Shown here one piece after another: positions 53,225 to 60,269 of a DNA stretch of 64,000 nt. The DNA comes from Planctellipticum sp942493135. GTDB taxonomy: Bacteria; Planctomycetota; Planctomycetia; Planctomycetales; Planctomycetaceae. The position numbers were made by a program, and so were the translations under genes. The notes under the pieces are model-generated. The model was not told the DNA's origin. It worked only from the letters and a program-made list of their open reading frames with translations, and did no database searches. Positions within the stretch are counted from its first letter, which is position 1; every line of letters starts with the position of its first letter. The stretch spans positions 4,402,001 through 4,466,000 of the forward strand of contig OW818684.1 in the NCBI GenBank assembly GCA_942493135.1, read 5' to 3'.

Positions 53225-54922
53225 CTAGAACCCGCCCATGCCACCCATTCCGCCCATGCCCGGCATTCCCATGCCACCCATCCCGCCCATGCCACCCATA
53301 TCGTGGTGATCGTCGTGATGGTGATCGTCGCCGCTCTCTTCTTTCGGAGCATCGACAACGATGGCGTCGGTGGTCAGCAGCAGGCAGGCGACGCTGGCGG
53401 CGTTCTGCAGCGCGGAGCGGACGACCTTCGCAGGATCGACCACGCCGAACTCGAACATGTCGCCATAACGCTCGTTGAGCGCGTCGTAGCCGTGGCTCTT
53501 GTCCTTCGACTTGCGGACGTGGTGAGCCACCACGGAGCCGTCGAGACCGGCGTTCTCGGCAATCGTTCGCAGCGGCATGTCGAGCACGTTGCGGATCAGC
53601 TCGACGCCGAACTTCTCGTCCCCGTCCAGCTTCAGCTTTTCAAGGCCGACCGCCGCTCGCAGCAGGGTCACTCCGCCGCCGGGAACGACCCCTTCTTCCA
53701 GCGCCGCACGGGTGGCGGCGAGGGCGTCGTCGAGCAGGTCCTTGCGTTCCTTCATTTCGGTTTCGGTGTGGGCGCCGACGTTGATCTGCGCCACGCCGCC
53801 CGCCAGCTTGGCGAGCCGTTCCTGCAGCTTCTCGCGATCGTATTCGCTGTCGGTCTTCGTGATTTCCTTGCGGATCATCTCGGCCCGACCGGCGATCGCT
53901 TCCTTCTTGCCGCCCCCCTGAACGACGGTCGTGTTCTCGCCGTCGATCCGGACTTTCCGGGCCGTCCCCAGATCGCTCAGCTCGACGTTTTCGAGCTTGA
54001 CGCCCAGGTCCTTGAAGATGGCCTTGCCGCCGGTGAGGATCGCAATGTCCTCGAGCATCGCCTTGCGGCGATCGCCGTAGCCGGGTGCCTTGACCGCACA
54101 GACCTTGATGATCCCGCGGAGCTTGTTGACCACCAGGGTCGCCAGGGCTTCCCCTTCGATGTCTTCGGCGATAATCAGCAGGTTGATGCCCGACTTGGAG
54201 ACTTTCTCCAGCAGCGGCACCAGCACCTTGGCGGAGCTGATCTTCTCTTCGTAAATCAGAATGCGGGCGTTGTCGAGTTCGACAACCTGGTGATCCTGAT
54301 CGGTCACGAAGTGCGGCGACAGGTAACCGCGCTCGAACTGCATCCCTTCGACCAGCTCGACTTCGGTGCTGACCTGGCGGCCTTCTTCGACGGTGATCAC
54401 GCCGTCCTTGCCCACCTTCAGCAGCGCGTCGGCCAGAATCCGGCCGATTTCCTTGTCGTTGTTGCCGGCGATCGCGGCGACGGTCTCGACGGCCTTGCGG
54501 TCGTCCGACTTCACCGGCTTGGCCAGCTTCTTGATCTCCGCCGTCACGGCGTCGACCGCCTTCTGCACGCCGCGGCCCAGGGCCATGGCGTCCACGCCCG
54601 AAGCGATGAAACGCAGACCTTCGCGGAAGATGGCTTCCGCCAGCACGGTCGCGGTCGTGGTGCCGTCGCCGGCCACGTCGCTGGTCTTGGAGGCCGCCTC
54701 CTTGACGAGCTGCACGCCCATATTTTCGTATTTGTCTTCCAGCTCGATGTCCTGAGCGACGGTCACGCCGTCCTTGGTCACCTTCGGCGACCCCCAGCCC
54801 TTATCGAGCACAGCGTTGCGGCCGCGCGGGCCCAACGTGCTCTTGACGGCTCGCGACAGCTTGGAGACCCCCTCCAGCAGACTCTTCCGCGCGTCCTCGT
54901 CAAAACTGATCAGCTTTGCCAC
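53225..54922 (-). CDS. groEL2: Chaperonin GroEL with His/Asp- and Gly/Met-rich tail (GroEL2)
   Basis: 565 residues. All chaperonin segments are present, including DGTTTATVLAEAI, the apical EGMQFERGYLSP and EEGVVPGGGVTLLRA. The C-terminus is unusual: DDHHHDDHHDMGGMGGMG... combines a His/Asp cluster with a GGM tail. The GGM tail is normal for a housekeeping GroEL that uses GroES; the His-rich part could bind metal. It is the first gene of the groEL2-groES-groEL1 row on the minus strand. I looked for a CIRCE operator upstream and found none. Confidence 0.96.
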   Translation of the reverse strand: MAKLISFDEDARKSLLEGVSKLSRAVKSTLGPRGRNAVLDKGWGSPKVTKDGVTVAQDIELEDKYENMGVQLVKEAASKTSDVAGDGTTTATVLAEAIFREGLRFIASGVDAMALGRGVQKAVDAVTAEIKKLAKPVKSDDRKAVETVAAIAGNNDKEIGRILADALLKVGKDGVITVEEGRQVSTEVELVEGMQFERGYLSPHFVTDQDHQVVELDNARILIYEEKISSAKVLVPLLEKVSKSGINLLIIAEDIEGEALATLVVNKLRGIIKVCAVKAPGYGDRRKAMLEDIAILTGGKAIFKDLGVKLENVELSDLGTARKVRIDGENTTVVQGGGKKEAIAGRAEMIRKEITKTDSEYDREKLQERLAKLAGGVAQINVGAHTETEMKERKDLLDDALAATRAALEEGVVPGGGVTLLRAAVGLEKLKLDGDEKFGVELIRNVLDMPLRTIAENAGLDGSVVAHHVRKSKDKSHGYDALNERYGDMFEFGVVDPAKVVRSALQNAASVACLLLTTDAIVVDAPKEESGDDHHHDDHHDMGGMGGMGGMGMPGMGGMGGMGGF

Positions 54923-55274
54923 AGCTTCTCCTCAACCAGCAAGTGCCTCTGTCGGCTCGTCCAAACGACGCCTGTAAGAACCGCGGACTCCGATCAGGCT
55001 GCCGCTGTGTTGGTCACAACGCGACAGCCTGCCCACCGGGACTCGGACCTTCCGCGGGAAACCGGTTCTTGGCGAACATTCCGCCCGAGAAGCAAACAGC
55101 ATGCCCGCGCGATCTGGAAATCAAAGTCCCTGATTCCAAAGGGTTTGCGACGCTCGGTCAAGACCCGAATTCCACGACGGCTGCCAACTTGGCAGCGCCC
55201 GTTTCACCGACCCCCCGTTGTGACAGCCCGCGACAGTTCGGAATCTGCCACCCCGGCAGACTGGGGGGACGCGT

Positions 55275-55309
55275 CGGGTATCGGGCCTCGGGATTCGGGC
55301 TTCGCAGAA
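55275..55309 (+). repeat. 7-nt-period repeat (CGGGNNT), second location
   Basis: Same family as 50711-50745 (31 of 35 positions). Variable dinucleotides are TA, CC, AT, CT and the unit ends TTCGCAGAA. Confidence 0.65.
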
Positions 55310-55426
55310 TTGATCTCCTGCAGATTCTGGGCGGAAGGGCTCGCATAAAGGGGCTTTATGCCGCCTGGGAAACGATGCGGACGGTACGTGGAGCCTCGAA
55401 ACCACGCCCCGAGTCGCGTGCAGCCG

Positions 55427-55460
55427 CTGCGAAGCCCGATACCCGAAGCCCGAAGCCCGA
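55427..55460 (-). repeat. 7-nt-period repeat, inverted copy
   Basis: On the minus strand it reads CGGG-CT-TCGGG-CT-TCGGG-TA-TCGGG and ends CTTCGCAG, the same end block as the copy at 55275. The two copies form an inverted pair about 120 nt apart. Confidence 0.6.
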
Positions 55461-55555
55461 CTCTCCCCCCCCCTCATCTTGATCACTTTGCCCGATCTTG
55501 CGAAACTCCCCCCCAGGCTGGAATCTGCCTTGCGGTTCCGGGAAGGGACTCTCCG

Positions 55556-56152
55556 GTGTCAGAAACTGCGGCGACCTTTGACTTTACGAGCTCCATGCGG
55601 AGCCTCTGTGAAGACATCGCCGCCCGGGTCCCGGACTTTCAGCACCTCCGCATGGAGCAGGTCGCGGTCACTTTCGCCCAGGCCCGACATTCCGCCCTCC
55701 ACGGACTGCAGGCCAAACTGACTCCCATGCGGTTCGAAAACGGCGGCCTTGTCACCCGTCGCGGCCGACGACAATGGACCGTCCGCCGACTCTTCGCCGG
55801 CGAACACGAGATTCTCTACATCCTCACGTTCTATCTCCCGCGGTTCCTCGATCAGCCGCTGCGGGAGAAGCTCATCACCGTCTTCCACGAGCTCTACCAC
55901 ATCAGCCCGCGGTTCGACGGCGACATCCGCCGGCTCGACGGCCGCTACCACGTCCACAGCCACAGTCAGCGCGAATACGACCGGCAGATGGGCGAGCTCT
56001 CCGAGCGGTATCTCGCGACTCGTCCCCCGGAGCATCTCTGGGGCTTCCTGCGGGAAGACTTCCGCAAACTCGTCGCCCGCCACGGCCGAGTCGTCGGCGT
56101 CCGCCTGCCGATCCCGCGCCTGGTCCCGCTGCCAAATAGCCGCAGCGCGTAA
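55556..56152 (+). CDS. Putative metallopeptidase-like protein with HELYH motif
   Basis: 198 residues from a GTG at 55556 with GGGA about 9 nt upstream. The centre has TVFHELYHISPRFDGDIRRL, an HExxH zinc motif, followed by RYHVHSHSQREYD, whose histidines could complete the site. I recall a putative phage metallopeptidase family with this HELYHI-S-P-x-FDG pattern, but cannot confirm it. There is no signal peptide. The longer frame to 55358 has no support. It follows the repeats after groEL2 and precedes a small HTH-like gene. Confidence 0.65.
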   Translation: MSETAATFDFTSSMRSLCEDIAARVPDFQHLRMEQVAVTFAQARHSALHGLQAKLTPMRFENGGLVTRRGRRQWTVRRLFAGEHEILYILTFYLPRFLDQPLREKLITVFHELYHISPRFDGDIRRLDGRYHVHSHSQREYDRQMGELSERYLATRPPEHLWGFLREDFRKLVARHGRVVGVRLPIPRLVPLPNSRSA

Positions 56153-56180
56153 GTTGTAACTTCCGCGAAGAGGCGAATCC

Positions 56181-56263
56181 GGGTGGCACGCCCAGAGTCC
56201 TCGATGGGCGTGGATAACGAGAACGAAGACACGCCCATCGCAAAGCCTCTGGGCTTGCCACCC
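56181..56263. repeat. Nested inverted repeat downstream of the HELYH gene
   Basis: An outer pair GGGTGGCACGCCCAGAG / CTCTGGGCTTGCCACCC (56181-56197 and 56247-56263) agrees at 16 of 17 positions. An inner pair CGATGGGCGTG / CACGCCCATCG (56202-56212 and 56230-56240) is perfect. It may act as a long structured 3' end. Confidence 0.65.
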
Positions 56264-56300
56264 CGAGCGACTCTATGATGGCTATTCAGGGGGATCGAGA

Positions 56301-56627
56301 ATGGATCGCAGCAAGCTGCGACCGATGACAGCCGAGGAGCGGGCAAGCTGGGAACAGTCACTTGCGGAGCACTCGGCGGAACGAGCTGACATCGATGCAA
56401 CAATGGATGCGTTCCGCTCTGCCGCCGACGAAGACTCGTTCAGCGGACATCTGCGGAAGGCAATCCATCAGAGTCACGTGCCGTTGAGGTCGCTGTGTCA
56501 GGAGGCAGGCATCGACTGGGAGACGCTGAGAGCCTTCTTGGCTGGAGAAGAATCGCTCCCGACTACCGTACTCGACCGACTGGCCCCCGTCCTGCAAATT
56601 GACGTCGTGAGCAGCCAAGTCGACTGA
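56301..56627 (+). CDS. Small HTH-like (XRE-type) protein
   Basis: 108 residues. The C-terminal half FSGHLRKAIHQSHVPLRSLC...IDWETLRAFLAGEESLP...LDRLAPVL has the spacing of a Cro/C1-type helix-turn-helix. The N-terminal half is charged and helical. It probably binds DNA, but targets and any toxin partner are unknown; no clear toxin gene is beside it. It ends 105 bp before a convergent membrane protein gene. Confidence 0.55.
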   Translation: MDRSKLRPMTAEERASWEQSLAEHSAERADIDATMDAFRSAADEDSFSGHLRKAIHQSHVPLRSLCQEAGIDWETLRAFLAGEESLPTTVLDRLAPVLQIDVVSSQVD

Positions 56628-56732
56628 AGTCCCGCCAGGCGCGACATACTCTGGCACCCCGCTCCCGATTCATCCCGTTACGCGTTCTTCATCTTGGCGG
56701 TGTGCACCTGGTTCCGCCAGCAACCTCCCGGA

Positions 56733-57020
56733 TCATTGCTTGCGAATAAACTCGCTGATTGCGGCCCCGACCGCACTGCAAACGGGCCCGACCGTGAAAA
56801 CCAGCACAAAGGCAGCGAGCATTCCCATGCCGCAGAATGCCGAATTCGGGGCTCGCGGCAACGATGAGCGATAGGCGATTTCATGGACGTACATATTGAC
56901 CCCCAGCGAAACAGGTACTGCCGCACCGATCACGAAGCCGATAATTGCTCGCCTCACTTGTGAATGCTCCGATTGGCCGCGCAGATTCGTCTCTTGATTC
57001 CGAAGCTTAGCCTGTGGCAT
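56733..57020 (-). CDS. Small membrane protein of unknown function
   Basis: 95 residues from the ATG at 57020. Two hydrophobic stretches (IIGFVIGAAVPVSLGVNMYV and GMLAAFVLVFTVGPVCSAVGAA) look like membrane helices. An N-terminal charged segment (QAKLRNQETNLRGQSEHSQ) lies on the other side. I recognise no family. The frame could also start 11 codons upstream. It is 178 bp from the desulfurase gene end. Confidence 0.45.
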   Translation of the reverse strand: MPQAKLRNQETNLRGQSEHSQVRRAIIGFVIGAAVPVSLGVNMYVHEIAYRSSLPRAPNSAFCGMGMLAAFVLVFTVGPVCSAVGAAISEFIRKQ

Positions 57021-57197
57021 GGGCGCGTGATCCAGCGTTCCGCAAATCAGCATATCGCGCTGTTTCGCACATGTGGCTGAGTCATTTCTGAAGGCGCGGC
57101 CAAAGTCAAAAGGATCGGAAGAGCAAATTGAGATCCGACGGAACGAAATTCACAGGAGTGTGCAGCCGTTTCGGTTTGCACTGACCACTTCCCCCCG

Positions 57198-58355
57198 CTA
57201 CACCGCCCCCGCCAGCTCCCGCATCCCTTCCACCGCCGCATCAATGTCGCCCGCCGTATTGAACGGCCCGACGCTGAATCGCAGCGTTCCTCCGGTCGCT
57301 GCCGTCCCCAGCGCCGCATGAATCCGCGGCGCGCAGTGAAAACCGGCCCGCGTCTGCACGCCGAAATGCTCATCCAGCAACGCCGCCAGGGTCTGCGGTT
57401 CGTATCCGTCGACCGTGACGCTGACGACTCCCGTCCGCGGAGCCTCCGCAGCCGGGCCATGGACTTTCACCTCCGGAATCCCGGCCAGTCCCTCCAGCAG
57501 CCGGCCCGTGAGTTCACGCTCGTGGCGGGCGACCGTCTCGATTCCGGTCCTCCGCAGCCACTCCAGCGCCGCCCCCAGTCCCAGTAGCCCGGGGGCGTTG
57601 TGATTTCCCGACTCGAATCGGTCGGGGAGCGTGTCCGGCTGCTCTTCCTTCTCGCTCTGCGTTCCCGTGCCCCCCAGTCGGTAGTCGTCAATCTGGCCCT
57701 CGGCCCGAGGCCCCAGCCAGACCAGCCCGGTTCCCAACGGACCCAGCAGTCCCTTGTGGCCAGAGCAGCAGAGCACATCCACCGGCAGCGCCCCCAGGTC
57801 GATCGGCCACTGTCCCGCCGTCTGGGCCGCATCCAGCACCATCAGCGCCCCGGCCGATCGTGCAATTTGTCCGATCTGCTCGATCGGCTGCACAGTTCCG
57901 GTCACGTTCGACGCATGTGTGACGCACACCAATTGCGTCGGCGCCTGGCAGGCTTCGCGGATGCCATCAACGGTGACCAGCCCCGTTGCATCACAGGGGA
58001 CGACGGTCACGCGCACACCACGCCGCTCCGACAACCACCGCAGCGGCCGCAGCACCGAGTTATGCTCGGCGGCGGTCGTCACCACATGATCGCCCGGCCG
58101 GATCAGTCCCTGCAGTGCCAGGTTCAGGCTGTCAGTGCCGTTGAACGTGAAGATGATCCGCCGGGGATCGCCGGCCCCCAGCAGCTCGGCCGCCAGTCGC
58201 CGGCAGCGATCAACCCGCCGCTGAACCTCGATCGCCTCCAGATATGCCCCCCGCCCGACTGGCGCCCCCAGCTCCCGCTGGTACTGCTCGACCGCGGTGT
58301 AGACCTCGGGAGGCTTCGGAAACGTCGTCGCCGCATTGTCGAGATAGATCCGCAT
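57198..58355 (-). CDS. Cysteine desulfurase-like PLP enzyme (class V aminotransferase)
   Basis: 385 residues from the ATG at 58355 (a TTG at 58367 would give a 4-bp overlap with moaA). It begins MRIYLDNAATTFPKP. The PLP lysine is in CCSGHKGLLGP near residue 200, and a conserved cysteine is in TRAGFHCAPRIH near residue 338, as in NifS/SufS-type enzymes. It removes sulfur from cysteine. Placed directly after moaA on the same strand, it may supply sulfur to MoaD, which is inference. Selenocysteine lyase activity is an alternative. Confidence 0.85.
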   Translation of the reverse strand: MRIYLDNAATTFPKPPEVYTAVEQYQRELGAPVGRGAYLEAIEVQRRVDRCRRLAAELLGAGDPRRIIFTFNGTDSLNLALQGLIRPGDHVVTTAAEHNSVLRPLRWLSERRGVRVTVVPCDATGLVTVDGIREACQAPTQLVCVTHASNVTGTVQPIEQIGQIARSAGALMVLDAAQTAGQWPIDLGALPVDVLCCSGHKGLLGPLGTGLVWLGPRAEGQIDDYRLGGTGTQSEKEEQPDTLPDRFESGNHNAPGLLGLGAALEWLRRTGIETVARHERELTGRLLEGLAGIPEVKVHGPAAEAPRTGVVSVTVDGYEPQTLAALLDEHFGVQTRAGFHCAPRIHAALGTAATGGTLRFSVGPFNTAGDIDAAVEGMRELAGAV

Positions 58356-58363
58356 GGCCTCGC

Positions 58364-59359
58364 TCAACCGCCGATCGAGTACATCGGGCGATCCGGCTGC
58401 ACGAACCGGGCCGTGTTGATCTCGTGGCCCTCTTTCTTCGCCGACACGGACTGCCGGACAAGTGCCGCGATCTCGTCATCCGGCGCTCCCTCGCGCAGCA
58501 GTCCGCGCAAGTCCGTTTCCTCCAGGCTGAACAGGCAATTCCGCAACTTGCCGTCCGCGGTGATCCGGATCCGGTTACAGCTCAGGCAGAACGGCTGGCT
58601 CACCGAGGCGATAAAGCCGATCCGTCCGATGCCGTCCGCAAATTCATAGTCCGTCGCCGGCGCCCGCGTATCCCGCGGCGGAAGAGCCACCAGCGGCTGA
58701 ATCTCCGCCGACAGTTGATCGACGATTTCCTGAGCGAACAGCACTTTCTCCCGCTCCCAGGCCGCGTCCGCATCCAGCGGCATGTATTCGATGAACCGGA
58801 CTTCGACCCCGGTTTCCCGGGCGAAGTGCCCGAACGGCACGACCTGGTCCTCGGTCATGCCGCGCACGGAAACTGCGTTGATTTTGATCGGATCGAATCC
58901 CGCCCGCTTCGCGGCGTGAATCCCCTCGATCACTTTCTCGTAGCCGTCCCGTCGCGTGAATTCCTTGAATCGCACCGGATCGAGAGCGTCCAGACTGACG
59001 TTGATCCGTCGCAGCCCGGCCGCGAAGAGCGCCTCCGCCTGATCGGCGAGCAGCAGCCCGTTGGTGGTCAGGCCGACATCCTGTATTCCCGGGACCGCCG
59101 CCAGTCGTCGGACCAGTTCGTCCAGGTTACGGCGGACCAGCGGCTCCCCGCCCGTCAGCCGCAACTTCGTGATTCCCAGCGTCACCGCGATCCGCGCGAA
59201 CCGTTCGAGCTCTTCGAAGGTGAGCAGGTCGCGGCGATCCATGAACGTGACATTTTCCGCCGGCATGCAATAGAAGCAGCGGATGTTGCAACGATCGGTC
59301 ACGCTGATCCGCAGATTGTCGTGCACGCGCCCGAACGAATCGATCAGGGGAGCGTTCAT
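58364..59359 (-). CDS. moaA: GTP 3',8-cyclase MoaA (radical SAM)
   Basis: 331 residues from the ATG at 59359. The first cluster is C24-x3-C28-x2-C31 (CNIRCFYC), the radical SAM site; the second C-terminal cluster is CLSCNRIRITADGKLRNC. LRLTGGEPLVRRNL is the family glycine motif. The MoaA C-terminal GG tail appears as SIGG. It starts molybdopterin synthesis from GTP. The start overlaps the stop of moaE by 4 bp, so they are coupled. moaC is not in the window. Confidence 0.96.
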   Translation of the reverse strand: MNAPLIDSFGRVHDNLRISVTDRCNIRCFYCMPAENVTFMDRRDLLTFEELERFARIAVTLGITKLRLTGGEPLVRRNLDELVRRLAAVPGIQDVGLTTNGLLLADQAEALFAAGLRRINVSLDALDPVRFKEFTRRDGYEKVIEGIHAAKRAGFDPIKINAVSVRGMTEDQVVPFGHFARETGVEVRFIEYMPLDADAAWEREKVLFAQEIVDQLSAEIQPLVALPPRDTRAPATDYEFADGIGRIGFIASVSQPFCLSCNRIRITADGKLRNCLFSLEETDLRGLLREGAPDDEIAALVRQSVSAKKEGHEINTARFVQPDRPMYSIGG

Positions 59360-59799
59360 CGTGCGGCCTCCGGCGCCGGGGCGGCCGAACCGGCGGGGTG
59401 CACCCACTCGGTCTGCCCGTCCGCCCAGTTTTCCTTCTTCCAGATCGGCACGCGAACTTTCAGCTCGTCGATTAGAAACTGCCCGGCTTCGAACGCATCC
59501 CGCCGATGCGGACAGCTCACCGCCACCGCCACGCTGACATCCCCCAGTTCCAGCCGTCCCAGCCGGTGGGAAATGATGCATTCCACCACCGGCCAGCGGT
59601 CGCGAGCCTCCGCCTCCAGCTCTGCGAGCTGACTCCGGGCCATGTCCGGATAGGCGTCGTAGTCCAGCGCAACGGTCTGGCGTCCCTGCGTGAATTCCCG
59701 CACGGTCCCCAGAAACAGGATCACCGCCCCCACCCGCGGCGATCGCGCTCGCTCCGTGAGCTGCTGGTAGTCAATTTCCGCGTTGGTCAGTTCAATCAT
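59356..59799 (-). CDS. moaE: Molybdopterin synthase large subunit MoaE
   Basis: 147 residues from the ATG at 59799, after removing an upstream frame that has no homology. It contains GAVILFLGTVREFTQGRQTVALDYDAYPDMA, the HRLGRLELGDVSV segment, and VSCPHRRDAFEAGQFLIDELK with the basic residues KVRVPIWKKENWADG. With MoaD thiocarboxylate it converts precursor Z to molybdopterin. It overlaps moaA by ATGA. A repeat lies in the 228 bp to moaD. Confidence 0.95.
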   Translation of the reverse strand: MIELTNAEIDYQQLTERARSPRVGAVILFLGTVREFTQGRQTVALDYDAYPDMARSQLAELEAEARDRWPVVECIISHRLGRLELGDVSVAVAVSCPHRRDAFEAGQFLIDELKVRVPIWKKENWADGQTEWVHPAGSAAPAPEAAR

Positions 59800-59893
59800 C
59801 GCAGCAGCTCGATTCTCGGCCAGACGGCAGTCCTTCGACCGGTTCCACCACTTCTCAGTTGTACGCGGTCGCGACTGTGGAACCAACTGCCGT

Positions 59894-60006
59894 CAGCGAA
59901 TAGCCGGACGAAGAGGGATGATCGCGAATCGTTTTTCGCCAGAGACAGACGTGATCGCTCACTTCTTCCTCTGGCTCTCGACACTTGTCTCTAGACTCTC
60001 GACCTC
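59894..60006. repeat. Dispersed inverted-repeat element, copy 2
   Basis: Contains CAGCGAATAGCCGGACGAAG, ATGATCGCGAATCG, CCTCTGGCTCTCGACACTTG and TCTAGACTCTCGACCTC. It matches the element at 48301-48420 in block order. It lies in the gap between moaD and moaE, which are otherwise in one operon. Confidence 0.6.
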
Positions 60007-60027
60007 TGTCGACATTTCTCTTCTCCC

Positions 60028-60267
60028 CTACCCCCCGCTGACGGGCGGAAAGCACGCCACGTCCGACGTCGCACCGATCACCGTCTCAGGCCCTGCATAC
60101 CGCCGATCTACGGCGATCAGCAGCGAACTTTGAATCGGCTCAAGGGCCGGGCAGGCGACCCCCAGGTCTCGCCGCAACTGCTGAACGGTAAACGGATTCT
60201 GCAGTGTCACCATCAGTCGGGCGGTCCCCGCCAGGTCCGCCGCCCGCGCGAACAACTGCACCGCCAC
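60028..60267 (-). CDS. moaD: Molybdopterin synthase small subunit MoaD
   Basis: 79 residues from a GTG at 60267, two bases after the stop of the FAD/Fe-S oxidase gene. The ubiquitin-like fold ends in FPPVSGG, whose di-glycine is thiocarboxylated. VAVQLFARAADLAGTARLMVTL is typical for MoaD. The longer frame to 60624 runs antisense-free through the upstream gene and is rejected. It carries the sulfur for MoaE. It is separated from moaE by a repeat element. Confidence 0.82.
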   Translation of the reverse strand: MAVQLFARAADLAGTARLMVTLQNPFTVQQLRRDLGVACPALEPIQSSLLIAVDRRYAGPETVIGATSDVACFPPVSGG

Positions 60268-60269
60268 TG

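Larger units (their letters stand above)
54923..55555. other. Divergent intergenic region with heptad repeats
   Basis: 633 bases between groEL2 and the HELYH protein gene. Two repeat copies at 55275-55309 and 55427-55460 are in inverted orientation. No CIRCE-type operator (TTAGCACTC-like) was found upstream of groEL2. The remaining frames show no coding signal. Confidence 0.6.

Noticed and set aside
54923..55274. CIRCE-type heat-shock operator upstream of groEL2
   Set aside because: I looked for TTAGCACTC / GAGTGCTAA-like half-sites and found only a weak AAGTGC word without a partner.
52937..55348. 803-residue plus-strand frame across groES and groEL2
   Set aside because: Antisense to chaperonin genes with intact motifs; composition is typical of a shadow frame.
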